A stretch of DNA of 11,453 nucleotides from Bacteroidales bacterium UBA6828 (GTDB lineage Bacteria; Bacteroidota; Bacteroidia; Bacteroidales; Paludibacteraceae): the NCBI GenBank assembly GCA_002452095.1, contig DKEG01000028.1:1-11453 (forward strand), given 5' to 3'. Position 1 is the first letter of the stretch; every line of letters starts with the position of its first letter. The translations under genes and the position numbers were made by a program. Below the pieces are notes generated by a model. That model did not search any database. It was not told the DNA's origin and was given only the letters and a program-made list of their open reading frames with translations. This document shows, piece after piece, positions 1 to 7,134 of this stretch.

Positions 1-34
1 CAGCCCACAGGGCTTCGTTTTCGCTACGAAAGCA

Positions 35-62
35 CCCCATTAAGCCCGAGGGCTTAATGGGG
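35..62. repeat. Perfect 12-bp inverted repeat (hairpin)
   Basis: Arms 35-46 and 51-62 are perfectly complementary around a 4-base CGAG loop. No T-run follows on the + strand, so a simple intrinsic terminator reading rightward is unlikely. The right arm overlaps 59-64, which can pair with 110-115 instead, so two folds compete. Confidence 0.7.
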
Positions 63-210
63 ACCCCGCAGGCACTCAATGTGCTGCGCACATCTGCCTT
101 ACGCTTCACGTCCCCATACGTTCCAACAGCCAAATTACCGCGGGCGAGGCATCCGTGTCCCCTGCAAAAGGTTTAGTGCCAACTCCCGGGAAAACACCTT
201 CAAAAGTCAA

Positions 211-232
211 TCTCGTTGCCGTCTCGTTGCCG
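211..232. repeat. 11-bp tandem duplication (x2)
   Basis: TCTCGTTGCCG occurs twice head to tail at 211-221 and 222-232 with no mismatch. It lies upstream of the probable promoter of the YtxH gene set. It is one of several 11-bp duplications in the gaps of this window. Confidence 0.85.
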
Positions 233-256
233 TAAATGGTAGCACGAAATTCGCTT

Positions 257-334
257 GTTGTATACTCTGTATATTTTATGCATATTATTTGGCACGGGTT
301 TTGCGGATTACGAGCAACAGGTTCTCTATAGAGA
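257..334 (+). promoter_or_regulatory. Possible promoter region of the YtxH gene set
   Basis: The AT-rich stretch has an imperfect -7-like box, ATTATTTG at 284-291, with a poor upstream partner (GTTG, 257-260, spacer 23). This departs from TTTG-N19/20-TAnnTTTG at several places, so the call is weak. A perfect 12-bp palindrome, TCTCTATAGAGA, sits at 323-334 between this box and the start codon at 377 and could be an operator or a leader hairpin. Confidence 0.25.
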
Positions 335-376
335 GGGGACGAAAAAAAATATATACCTTAAAAAACAGAATGAACT

Positions 377-637
377 ATGGCAAATTTAGGAAAAGTATTG
401 GCTGCATTTGCAGGCGGCGTATTGTTAGGTGCCGCCGGTGCATTATTGTTTGCACCGAAGAGCGGTGAGGAGACACGCAAACAGATTGCCGATTTGGCAC
501 GCAAGAAAGGATTGAGTCTCAACAAAGAGGAATTGGAGGCATTTGCAAATAAAGTGATGGCAAAAGTGAAAGACTATTTCACAAGCGAGGAATTAGAGGC
601 CGCTATAGATGAGGCTATTCACGAAACCAAAGCCTGA
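377..637 (+). CDS. YtxH domain-containing small membrane protein
   Basis: An 86-residue protein with the layout of YtxH-like proteins: one glycine/alanine-rich hydrophobic segment at about residues 7-27 (AAFAGGVLLGAAGALLFAPK), immediately followed by the typical APKSGEETRKQI motif, then a charged, helical tail probably in the cytoplasm. Known relatives are short single-pass proteins linked to general stress or envelope functions; their biochemical role is unclear. The gene ends 5 bp before the holin-like gene and heads a three-gene set. The start at 377 is chosen because it places the hydrophobic segment right at the N-terminus. No Shine-Dalgarno site precedes it, which is normal for Bacteroidota. 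Family assignment is fairly secure, function is not. Confidence 0.85.
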   Translation: MANLGKVLAAFAGGVLLGAAGALLFAPKSGEETRKQIADLARKKGLSLNKEELEAFANKVMAKVKDYFTSEELEAAIDEAIHETKA

Positions 638-642
638 GCGGT

Positions 643-1008
643 ATGGACGAGACGCAATATCAGAAACTGCTGGACGACTGCAAGTCGTATCTGAATACGC
701 GGTACGACTTGCTGCGTCTGTCGCTGCTGGCGAAACTGAGCAAGATACTCGGTCTGATACTGCTGGCGATAGTGGTTGTGCTGCTGGTGTTTGCGGTGCT
801 GTCATTCGGCGCACTGGCGTTGGTCTTTGTATTGGCGCAATGGATTCCCGTATGGGCTTCGTTCCTGATCATCGGTGGAGTGTTTCTGCTTCTGTTGGTG
901 CTGGCGGTTGTATTCCGCAAGCAATGGTTTGTCAACCCACCGGTGGGGGCATTGAGCGCCATCCTGTTCGCTGACGATGCGGCAAGAAAGGAGGTGAGCC
1001 ATGACTGA
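643..1008 (+). CDS. Phage holin family / YqjE-like membrane protein
   Basis: A 121-residue protein. After a charged N-terminal part (residues 1-30) come two strongly hydrophobic segments at about 34-62 and 68-92, with a short break containing QWIPVW, then a basic and polar tail (about 93-121). This two-helix hairpin with soluble ends matches small proteins annotated as phage holin family (Phage_holin_3_6) or YqjE. In free-living bacteria these usually sit beside YtxH/YqjD-type genes, as here, and are not true phage lysis genes: no endolysin or phage gene is nearby. It is probably a structural or stress-related inner-membrane protein. Its last 8 bases overlap the next gene, so translation is probably coupled. 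Confidence 0.75.
   Translation: MDETQYQKLLDDCKSYLNTRYDLLRLSLLAKLSKILGLILLAIVVVLLVFAVLSFGALALVFVLAQWIPVWASFLIIGGVFLLLLVLAVVFRKQWFVNPPVGALSAILFADDAARKEVSHD
988..997 (+). promoter_or_regulatory. Full-length Shine-Dalgarno site for the 1001 gene
   Basis: AAGGAGGTGA is complementary over 10 bases to the conserved 3' end of 16S rRNA. Its GGAGG core ends 6 bases before the ATG at 1001. It lies inside the end of the holin-like reading frame (Arg-Lys-Glu-Val), so it may be partly coding coincidence, but position and length are ideal. It supports the start at 1001. Confidence 0.7.
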
Positions 1009-1249
1009 TCTGAGCCGGTTGCGCACCATAGAGCAGTTGGAAGCCGAGCAGGCACGCTTGGAGCAGCAGGCAGACAAGCAACTGCAAGGATTGGCGAGCG
1101 ATACGCAAACCATCCGCAGGACGTGGCAGAAACGTATGGCAGGCGTGGAGCGTTTTGCCAACATAATGAGCCTTGTGCTGCCGAAAGTGGGACAAGGGAC
1201 GATAGTGGTAACCCTGCTCAGCCGCCTATTCCGCAGGTTCCGGAGATAG
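1001..1249 (+). CDS. Small hypothetical coiled-coil/membrane-associated protein
   Basis: An 82-residue protein that I cannot assign to a named family. Residues about 5-32 are rich in Glu, Gln, Leu and Ala with heptad-like spacing and could form a coiled coil. Residues about 53-74 are moderately hydrophobic (IMSLVLPKVGQGTIVVTLL) and the end is strongly basic (SRLFRRFRR), suggesting membrane attachment with a cytoplasmic tail. It overlaps the holin-like gene by 8 bp, has a full Shine-Dalgarno site and is followed by a strong terminator, so it is very probably a real third member of the set. By position it is analogous to the small YqjK-like protein that follows YqjD and YqjE in enterobacteria; homology is not claimed. 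Confidence 0.7.
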   Translation: MTDLSRLRTIEQLEAEQARLEQQADKQLQGLASDTQTIRRTWQKRMAGVERFANIMSLVLPKVGQGTIVVTLLSRLFRRFRR

Positions 1250-1258
1250 GTTGATTGT

Positions 1259-1305
1259 ACAAACAAAAAAGAGACTGCCGGTATGGCAGTCTCTTTTTTG
1301 TTTGT
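1259..1305. terminator. Bidirectional intrinsic terminator
   Basis: Arms 1259-1279 and 1285-1305 are perfectly complementary over 21 bp around a 5-base loop. The GC-rich core (GAGACTGCC) is flanked by A-runs on the left and T-runs on the right, so each strand ends in a U-rich tract. It lies between the convergent ends of the 1001-1249 gene (+) and hpf (-), and serves both. Confidence 0.93.
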
Positions 1306-1319
1306 TGTGAACGTGTTGT

Positions 1320-1607
1320 TTATTTGTCTTTTTGTTTCTCCAGTTGGCGGTCAAGTGCTACGAGACATTCGTCAATGGCTTGCTCAAACGTGTCGCAGGT
1401 CTTTTGTGCGAAAAGTTCGACACCCATACCCGTAATGCGGATGGTCGTCTCTTTGTTCAGATTGGTCTCGGGTTTTACCACGGTCATACGAATGTCCATT
1501 TCAGCGGAAGGAGTCAGCAGTTTCTCGTAACGACGGGTTTTCTTGGCGATGTGTTGCTCCAAACGGGTTGCCATCTCGAAATTAACGGCTTGCGTGTTCA
1601 GTTTCAT
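1320..1607 (-). CDS. hpf: Ribosome hibernation-promoting factor (short HPF/RaiA family)
   Basis: A 95-residue protein with the beta-alpha-beta-beta-beta-alpha pattern of the S30AE/HPF family: an initial strand (LNTQAVNF), helix 1 (about 12-29, ATRLEQHIAKKTRRYEKLL), strands around 36-45 and 53-60, and a final helix (about 71-92, DTFEQAIDECLVALDRQLEKQ). Family members bind the decoding region of the 30S subunit in stationary phase or stress and inactivate ribosomes. The length matches the short form, which lacks the dimerising C-terminal domain of long HPF. AAAGGA lies 6 bases before the start, a better ribosome site than most here. It is downstream of radA on the same strand, with a 9-bp repeat array in the gap, and ends at the bidirectional terminator. 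Confidence 0.93.
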   Translation of the reverse strand: MKLNTQAVNFEMATRLEQHIAKKTRRYEKLLTPSAEMDIRMTVVKPETNLNKETTIRITGMGVELFAQKTCDTFEQAIDECLVALDRQLEKQKDK

Positions 1608-1643
1608 AGTGAATCCTTTCTGTTAAGAGTTAATGTTTGTTTC

Positions 1644-1688
1644 CTAGAAATCCTAGGAGATCTAGAAGATCTAGTCTATCTAGTTTAG
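1644..1688. repeat. 9-bp tandem repeat array (x5), each unit starting CTAG
   Basis: CTAG occurs at 1644, 1653, 1662, 1671 and 1680, exactly 9 bp apart. The units are CTAGAAATC, CTAGGAGAT, CTAGAAGAT, CTAGTCTAT and CTAGTTTAG: CTAG is invariant and the other five bases vary. The array fills much of the radA-hpf gap, so it is in the upstream region or leader of hpf. CTAG is usually a rare tetramer in bacterial genomes. Confidence 0.9.
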
Positions 1689-1710
1689 ATCGCACAAATT
1701 GTGTGCCAAT

Positions 1711-3072
1711 CTATTGCTTGATTAATAGGCGGAAAGCGTCCGTAACCTTTTTGACGGGGACCACCTCGATCTTGTATTTCTGCGTGAGCACTTTCTGGTC
1801 GGCGGGGATAATAATCCGCTTGAAGCCGAGTTTCTGCGCCTCGCTGATTCTCTGTTCGATACGGTTGACGGGACGTATCTCGCCCGCCAGACCGACCTCG
1901 CCCGTGAGGCATGTATCGGGGTCGAGCGCGATGTCCATATTCGATGACAAGACGGCTGCCAGCACTGCCAAATCGATGGCAGGGTCGTTCACGCGCAGAC
2001 CGCCGGCTATATTGAGAAAGACATCTTTCTGCAGCAGTTTGAAGCCAACACGCTTCTCCAACACGGCGAGCAGCATATTCAGCCGGCGGGCATCGAAGCC
2101 GGTGGATGACCGTTGCGGTGTACCATACGCAGCCGAAGAGACAAGGGCTTGCACCTCTATGAGGAACGGACGCACACCCTCGACAGCCGCAGCGATGGAT
2201 ATACCCGACAATCCCTCGCGGGCGGTGGAAAGCAGCAGTTCGCTGGGGTTGGTAACCTCGCGCAGACCATCCTGCTGCATCTCGTAGATGCCGAGTTCGG
2301 ACGTGGAGCCGAAACGGTTTTTCTGCGCCCGCAGGATACGGTACATATAGTGCCTGTCGCCCTCGAACTGAAGCACGGTATCGACGATGTGTTCCAGCAC
2401 TTTCGGTCCCGCGAGAGACCCCTCTTTGTTGATGTGTCCGATGATAAAAAACGGTACGTTCTTCTCTTTGGCGTACTGCAGGATACGTGCGGCGCACTCG
2501 CGCACCTGGCTGAGACTGCCGATGGTGGCTTCCACCGAGTTGCAACCGATGGTCTGGATAGAATCGATGATAACCACATCGGGCTGTATATCCGTAACAT
2601 CGTCCAGAATACGCTCCAGCGAAGTCTCGCTGACGATAAACAGGTTGTCGGGGTTGCCGGCCAGACGCTCGGCACGCAGTTTGAGTTGGCGCACGCTCTC
2701 CTCGCCGCTGGCATAGAGAGTACGCCGCTCGCCGAGTTGCATAAGTACCTGCAGGGCGAGAGTCGATTTGCCGATACCCGGTTCACCGCCGAGCAGCACC
2801 AGGCTTCCGGGCACCAACCCACCGCCGAGTACGCGGTTGAGTTCGCCGTTGTGCATATCGATACGCATCTCCTCGGTGGCGGTAATATCCTGAATACGTT
2901 GCGGTTTTGCGTCACCGCCGATAGACGACAGCGGACGTTTGCCCGCAGGAACGGCTACAACGGTGTTTTCTTCATACGTACCCCATTCGCCGCACACGGG
3001 GCATCGTCCCAACATCTGCGGGGCTTTTGCACCACAGTTGCTGCATATATATTCGGTAGTCTGTTTTGCCAT
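1711..3072 (-). CDS. radA: DNA repair protein RadA
   Basis: A 453-residue protein, the normal length for RadA (Sms), a RecA-like ATPase and DnaB-type helicase that drives branch migration of recombination intermediates. In order: an N-terminal four-cysteine zinc finger (C10, C13, C24, C27), Walker A GGEPGIGKST at 95-104, Walker B VVIIDS at 166-171, the RadA signature KNRFG at 251-255, and a C-terminal Lon-protease-like domain from about 275 that ends in LLIKQ. All key residues are present, so it should be active. It starts 45 bp after the rnz stop on the same strand, so rnz-radA, and perhaps hpf, may be cotranscribed. No promoter was recognised in the 45-bp gap. Confidence 0.97.
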   Translation of the reverse strand: MAKQTTEYICSNCGAKAPQMLGRCPVCGEWGTYEENTVVAVPAGKRPLSSIGGDAKPQRIQDITATEEMRIDMHNGELNRVLGGGLVPGSLVLLGGEPGIGKSTLALQVLMQLGERRTLYASGEESVRQLKLRAERLAGNPDNLFIVSETSLERILDDVTDIQPDVVIIDSIQTIGCNSVEATIGSLSQVRECAARILQYAKEKNVPFFIIGHINKEGSLAGPKVLEHIVDTVLQFEGDRHYMYRILRAQKNRFGSTSELGIYEMQQDGLREVTNPSELLLSTAREGLSGISIAAAVEGVRPFLIEVQALVSSAAYGTPQRSSTGFDARRLNMLLAVLEKRVGFKLLQKDVFLNIAGGLRVNDPAIDLAVLAAVLSSNMDIALDPDTCLTGEVGLAGEIRPVNRIEQRISEAQKLGFKRIIIPADQKVLTQKYKIEVVPVKKVTDAFRLLIKQ

Positions 3073-3117
3073 TTTTTGATTATGCTATCCACAGGGAAAC
3101 ATCAGGGGAAAAGTGCC

Positions 3118-3921
3118 TCAGAACTCGAAAGTTTTGCGCTCTTCGGCAAGGGCTGTATTCGGGAAAACCTCCTGCGCCTCTCTGAGGAACAGATTATGGT
3201 CGTCCACCCGTGCGGAGAAATGCCCGATAAGCAGTTTGCCCACGTGCGCTTTCGCGGCTATTTCGGCAGCCTGCCGCGCCGTGGAGTGCATAACCTGTTT
3301 GCAGCGTGCGGCGAACTCGTCCGGGAAAGTAGCCTCGTGGTAGAGCATATCCACGCCCTCGATAATCGGCACGATCTTCTCCGTGTACATAGTGTCGGAG
3401 CAGTAGGCGTAGCGCTTGCGGATGTCGTATAGTTTCTCGCCGTTCTCCATACGGCGGTGCCGCTCCGAGAACAGAAACCCGCAGCACGGCACCGTATGCT
3501 TGAGCGGCACCGACTCCACCATCACCGTCCTGTCCTCAAAAATCACCTCGTGTTTGCGCGGGTTGATGGGGTGGAAAACGACCTCATAGGACATATCGGC
3601 GCAATAATAGTCAAGCCACGGGCGCAACAGCCGCTCCAAATCGGGGTGCGAATAGATATGCATCGGCTGGGTACGGTGCTGCATTCCGAGCGAGGAAAGC
3701 AGCCCGATCAAGCCAAAGCAATGGTCCCCATGGAGGTGGGAAATAAAGATGTTGTAGAGACGCGAAGTATGTACGCCGAGGCGCTGCATAGTTATCTGCA
3801 CCCCCTCGCCGCAGTCCACGAGAAACGACTTGTCGCATAGTTCGACAATCTGTCCGGACGGCGAATTTTGCATCGTCGGTCGTGCGCTTCCGCTTCCTAA
3901 TATGGTTACTTTACCCTGCAT
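3118..3921 (-). CDS. rnz: Ribonuclease Z (tRNA 3'-processing endonuclease)
   Basis: A metallo-beta-lactamase-fold RNase that cuts tRNA precursors just after the discriminator base. I chose the ATG at 3921, giving 267 residues starting MQGKVTILGSGSA; the same frame reaches an ATG at 3978, but the 19 extra residues precede the usual first strand and look unrelated to the family. Zinc ligands are visible: SHLHGDH (61-67), H142 (LKHTVPC), D176 (CSDT) and H234 in GHFSAR. Compared with the usual length of about 305, the stretch between FLFSE (149-153) and RYAYCSDT (170-177) is short, about 16 residues where I recall a loop of some 50 in relatives. The 150 bp upstream are AT-rich with no clear promoter. 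Identity is secure, start less so. Confidence 0.92.
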   Translation of the reverse strand: MQGKVTILGSGSARPTMQNSPSGQIVELCDKSFLVDCGEGVQITMQRLGVHTSRLYNIFISHLHGDHCFGLIGLLSSLGMQHRTQPMHIYSHPDLERLLRPWLDYYCADMSYEVVFHPINPRKHEVIFEDRTVMVESVPLKHTVPCCGFLFSERHRRMENGEKLYDIRKRYAYCSDTMYTEKIVPIIEGVDMLYHEATFPDEFAARCKQVMHSTARQAAEIAAKAHVGKLLIGHFSARVDDHNLFLREAQEVFPNTALAEERKTFEF

Positions 3922-4128
3922 CATATCTACTCTATACAAACTCCATACCACATTATACAGGGCTCCATCAAAGTCCATAGAAACACCTTTCAGGCATTGT
4001 TGAGTCCGATTCTCCGTTAATTACCATTAATTGATCATTAATTATTTTCGCCAAGTATAATCAAATATTTTTGAAATATATTTGAATAATCTTGGTTATA
4101 TTTGGAGAAAAAATATCCGTTTATTCTA

Positions 4129-6105
4129 TCAAATGGATTCCAGTTTCTCCCGTATCCGGTCGCCGAGAGCCGTCTTGCGCTCAATGTGTTTCAGCACTTC
4201 CTGTACAAACGAGTTGCTCTCGAAACTGCCCCGAACAGACTCGAAATCAGCCACTTGTTGCGAGCGATCGCCATCCACACCGAAGCCCGTCTGGCTATTG
4301 AGGTTAAACTCTTTCTTGGCATCGTCATACACCATCTTATCCAATTTGACCACCGCATCCTGCCAGCGGTCGATGCTCTGCAACACCGCATCCAGCGAGA
4401 CCTCGTCCACACTGCATCCCCATATCTGCTGCAGTTTGTCGGCAGCCCACGTCCATTCGTAGGTGTAGTAGTTCTCGTGCATTTGACGGAAACGGTCCTG
4501 TATTTGCAGGTAACTCATTCCGCCCTTTTCGATGTCGTCCATCAGGCGCGTAACCTCGCTGCGCGGGGCAATCAGTCCCGCTAGATCCACCCAATCGCCC
4601 AAACCTACCTCGGTATCGGGTTTCAATGCCTTGTGCAGGTCGTCCATAGAATGGATATCCGCCTGCTCAATTCTGGAAATCAGCGAGTTGCCGAGAAATT
4701 TGGTAATGCCTATCGTATAGAGCATATTGCCGTGTACGAGCGACGAGTTGCGGATTTTGCAGTTGTTGTAGCCATAGACCTCGGTATTCATACCGCTCAG
4801 TGTCTGCAACTCTTTCAGTATCTCGCGCCCGCGCCACATCTTCTGTACCGTGTAGGGCGACAGCAGGTTGAAATTGATAAAATCCAACTTGTCGGGGTCC
4901 TTGCGGTTGTCGCGCTTGGGCCATTTCTGCGCATCGCGTATCGTACCCACCGTACGCAGGTTGGCGCCCGGCACAAGGTACGATTCAGACTGGTTCTCAA
5001 TCAGATACGAAAACGGCAGTTCGCTGGTGTCAGCATGGTTGGTGTGCCGCCCCATCACGAGCGAGAACGCCCCGATCTTCGACGGCCACAGCAGGTAACT
5101 ATCCGAAGTGGTCTTTGCCCCGCGCTCCGCCACGCCTTGGTGGATAGGACCGAGTTTGTACATGTGGTTCGACTGGTTGCTGCCCGAGCCCGCATTCAGA
5201 AACGAGAACATACCCGCGATGAGCAGGGTCGATTTGTGGTGCGTTACTGTGTAGGGACCTGCAAAAATCGCACACGCCTCGCCGTGCATACCCTGGCAGT
5301 TGCTGAAAAAGAGCGATTCTCCCGCCGAGTAGTGTTTGTCGAAGATACAGCCCTGCCCTACAAAGCACTTGTCCACGAGGGTCGAGTCGCCAATTTCCAC
5401 GCCCGAGGCGATGATGAAATCGGTGCATTTGACGCCCGAACCGAGTTTCGTGGGTGCAAACCGATTGGAGTTGACCGTACCGTTTTTCAGGCGCGATACA
5501 CCCGTCAGTTCGGCATAATCGCCGATACGCGTGTTCTTGATACTGCCGCAGTTGAGGATACATACGTGTTCGCCGATTTCGCCGATTTCGCTTGCCTGCG
5601 ACTCGGCATAATCGTCTATCATCTTGTCGAGAACCGCTATCATCTTCGGGCGATGGCGGTAGAGCGTCATCACGTATGCCAGACTGGCACTCAGATGGTT
5701 GAAAATCGGTATCTCACGCCCGCCGCCTTCGTTCATCACAGGTACACGCACCCCGTTGCCGAAAGTGGTGCGCCCGTCCACCAAAATGGCGTTCACATTC
5801 TCTATACACGTGTCCGCCCCGATGCGGTAGTTGGCTATATAGTTGTGTATATTATATAGGTGTACGTTGTCGCCGATCTCGCAGTTGTGGATGGTGGCGT
5901 GGTTGATACCCGAGTGGACGCTCAGCCCACCAGGCAGTTCGAACTCACGTGCAAAGTTACCCATTTTCACCACGCCCGAGAAATGGGCGTCACGCACATA
6001 CTGCGGGTCGAAACCGTCTTTTACATATACGTCCGCCCAGTTTTTCGCGTCGCACCCCTGTGCAAGCAGTTGCTGCTGCTCTTCATTTGTTAAATTTCTA
6101 TACAT
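4129..6105 (-). CDS. DUF4954 family left-handed beta-helix protein
   Basis: A 658-residue protein recognised as the Bacteroidota family DUF4954, of unknown activity. Two stretches (about 65-120 and 175-260) carry hexapeptide-like repeats with Ile/Val every six residues (for example IHNCEIGDNVHLYNIHNYI and FIIASGVEIGDSTLVDKCFVG), the mark of left-handed beta-helix acyl- or nucleotidyl-transferase folds. A central part has many conserved His, Asn and Gly (FSFLNAGSGSNQSNHMYKLG, HTNHADTSELPFSY) that could form an active site. The last third is mostly helical. There is no signal peptide, so it should act in the cytoplasm, perhaps in sugar-nucleotide or envelope metabolism (inference). It stands alone, with a 207-bp gap upstream and a 207-bp gap before the rnz start. 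The start at 6105 gives the typical N-terminus MYRNLTNEE. Confidence 0.88.
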   Translation of the reverse strand: MYRNLTNEEQQQLLAQGCDAKNWADVYVKDGFDPQYVRDAHFSGVVKMGNFAREFELPGGLSVHSGINHATIHNCEIGDNVHLYNIHNYIANYRIGADTCIENVNAILVDGRTTFGNGVRVPVMNEGGGREIPIFNHLSASLAYVMTLYRHRPKMIAVLDKMIDDYAESQASEIGEIGEHVCILNCGSIKNTRIGDYAELTGVSRLKNGTVNSNRFAPTKLGSGVKCTDFIIASGVEIGDSTLVDKCFVGQGCIFDKHYSAGESLFFSNCQGMHGEACAIFAGPYTVTHHKSTLLIAGMFSFLNAGSGSNQSNHMYKLGPIHQGVAERGAKTTSDSYLLWPSKIGAFSLVMGRHTNHADTSELPFSYLIENQSESYLVPGANLRTVGTIRDAQKWPKRDNRKDPDKLDFINFNLLSPYTVQKMWRGREILKELQTLSGMNTEVYGYNNCKIRNSSLVHGNMLYTIGITKFLGNSLISRIEQADIHSMDDLHKALKPDTEVGLGDWVDLAGLIAPRSEVTRLMDDIEKGGMSYLQIQDRFRQMHENYYTYEWTWAADKLQQIWGCSVDEVSLDAVLQSIDRWQDAVVKLDKMVYDDAKKEFNLNSQTGFGVDGDRSQQVADFESVRGSFESNSFVQEVLKHIERKTALGDRIREKLESI

Positions 6106-6148
6106 TGTTGGTTGTTAATTGGAATGGTTTTGCTAATTGGTTTTGTTA

Positions 6149-6175
6149 TAGGATGCGCTTAGGATGCGCTTAGGA
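6149..6175. repeat. 11-bp tandem duplication (x2.5)
   Basis: TAGGATGCGCT at 6149-6159 is repeated exactly at 6160-6170 and begun a third time (TAGGAT from 6171). It lies 45 bp upstream of the DUF4954 start codon, so it may be within its promoter or leader. Confidence 0.88.
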
Positions 6176-6196
6176 TAGAATGAACAAAAAGGGGTT

Positions 6197-6222
6197 CAAA
6201 AGCGCGGCGCGTGTTGTGCCGC
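6197..6222 (-). terminator. Weak intrinsic terminator after the dnaN-exonuclease pair
   Basis: Read on the minus strand, a 5-bp GC stem (arms at 6218-6222 and 6204-6208) is followed by GCTTTTG. The stem is short and the T-run has only four bases, but the position, about 90 bp past the exonuclease stop and before DUF4954, fits. Confidence 0.3.
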
Positions 6223-6230
6223 AAGGAAGG

Positions 6231-6258
6231 TTTTGTAAGTTTTGTTTTGTAAGTTTTC
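6231..6258. repeat. 14-bp tandem duplication (x2)
   Basis: TTTTGTAAGTTTTG at 6231-6244 is followed by TTTTGTAAGTTTTC at 6245-6258, one mismatch in 14. It lies in the gap between the exonuclease stop and the DUF4954 start. Confidence 0.85.
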
Positions 6259-6313
6259 GTTATATCGAACTCACGTTAATAGAATGCCATTCACCCACAA
6301 ACTCCTAAACGAC

Positions 6314-7132
6314 CTATTTCACCTTGTTCAGATACACCCTTGTGCAGACTTGTTTGGTGTAAGCGGGGAAATCGCCTCCTATAATCCAGCCGTAGTAGCC
6401 CGGTTCGTGGCGGAAGACATCTGCCAACCGCTGCCCCTTGTGCTGCCCGAAATTGAACACCTCGTACCCGTCTTTGTCGTAGGCAATGCGCCCTGCAAAG
6501 TCCGCAAACCGCACACTGCCCGCCGAATAGTCTGCCAGCCCCTCTATCGTATCGGGCAGGTCGTAACGCTCCAACTCAGCCATCAGCACCTCGTAGGTTG
6601 CCATCGTGTCCGCATTGGCAGAATGGGCATTCTGCAAATCTTTGCCGCAATAGAACCGGTAGGCAGCCGCAAGGTTGCGCTGTTCATTCTTGGTAAAAAT
6701 GGTATAAGCGTCCACCATATTGCGGCGTTTCAGGTCTATGTTTACGCCCGCCCGCAGAAACTCCTCTGCCAGCAGCGGCACATCGAAATGGTTGCTGTTG
6801 TATCCTGCCAAATCGCTGTCTTTCAGCACATCCGCTATCCGGTGCGCTATCTGCCGGAAGGTTGGGCAGTCCGCCACATCTGCGTCGGTGATACCATGTA
6901 TGGCGGTCGAGGTCTCGGGGATATGCATCGGCGTCTCCTCTATCATCGGTTTGCCGAACGGGTCGGACAGATGGCGTATCACGGTCGGTTTAACGCGCAA
7001 GGTCTTCCCCTCGGCATTGCCGTTGGGGAAGACCTTGTAATAACTTATTTCGACAATCCTGTCGGTCGATATATTCAGCCCCGTTGCTTCCAAATCAAAG
7101 AAAACCAGCGGGTGACTCAGTTTCAACTTCAT
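6314..7132 (-). CDS. DEDDh 3'-5' exonuclease (DnaQ-like) with ExoX-type C-terminus
   Basis: A 272-residue protein of the DnaQ/epsilon exonuclease superfamily. The DEDDh residues are all visible: D13 and E15 in FFDLEATG (Exo I), D117 in NSNHFDVPLL (Exo II), and H170 with D175 in HSANADT (Exo III); HGI at 79-81 is also typical. It should remove nucleotides from 3' ends of DNA or RNA using two metal ions. After the catalytic domain (to about 190) a small C-terminal module has FNFGQHKGQ (226-234) and PGYYGWI (244-250), the pattern of the ExoX-like C-terminal domain. It starts 38 bp after dnaN, suggesting cotranscription with the sliding clamp and a replication or repair role. It is not the alpha-associated epsilon by any direct evidence. 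Confidence 0.9.
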   Translation of the reverse strand: MKLKLSHPLVFFDLEATGLNISTDRIVEISYYKVFPNGNAEGKTLRVKPTVIRHLSDPFGKPMIEETPMHIPETSTAIHGITDADVADCPTFRQIAHRIADVLKDSDLAGYNSNHFDVPLLAEEFLRAGVNIDLKRRNMVDAYTIFTKNEQRNLAAAYRFYCGKDLQNAHSANADTMATYEVLMAELERYDLPDTIEGLADYSAGSVRFADFAGRIAYDKDGYEVFNFGQHKGQRLADVFRHEPGYYGWIIGGDFPAYTKQVCTRVYLNKVK

Positions 7133-7134
7133 CT

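Larger units (their letters stand above)
1..376. other. Gene-free, hairpin-rich stretch at left edge
   Basis: No convincing gene is seen. One forward frame is open from base 3 to a stop at 174-176, but its translation is not one I recognise. The first 120 bases have several inverted repeats: 2-6 with 10-14, 14-18 with 26-30, 35-46 with 51-62 (12 bp), 70-74 with 95-99 enclosing 79-84 with 88-93, and 59-64 with 110-115, which competes with the 35-62 hairpin. It could be the end of a structured RNA, a dispersed repeat, or the terminator region of a gene off the left edge. The part after about 235 becomes AT-rich and probably holds the promoter of the gene set at 377. Confidence 0.5.

Noticed and set aside
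79..468. A 129-codon forward frame overlapping the start of the YtxH gene
   Set aside because: Its translation is rich in Arg and Cys with no domain pattern, it crosses the likely promoter and hairpins, and it conflicts with the well-supported YtxH frame.
643..1008. Phage or prophage origin suggested by the holin-like protein
   Set aside because: No lysis, structural or integrase gene is nearby; the YtxH and small basic partner genes fit a chromosomal envelope set.
2113..3432. A 439-codon frame opposite radA and rnz
   Set aside because: Antisense shadow of two confidently identified genes, crossing their boundary.
4633..5859. A 408-codon frame opposite the DUF4954 gene
   Set aside because: It is the antisense of a clearly coding gene; the translation is His/Val/Arg-rich with no recognisable domain, as expected from codon bias of the real strand.
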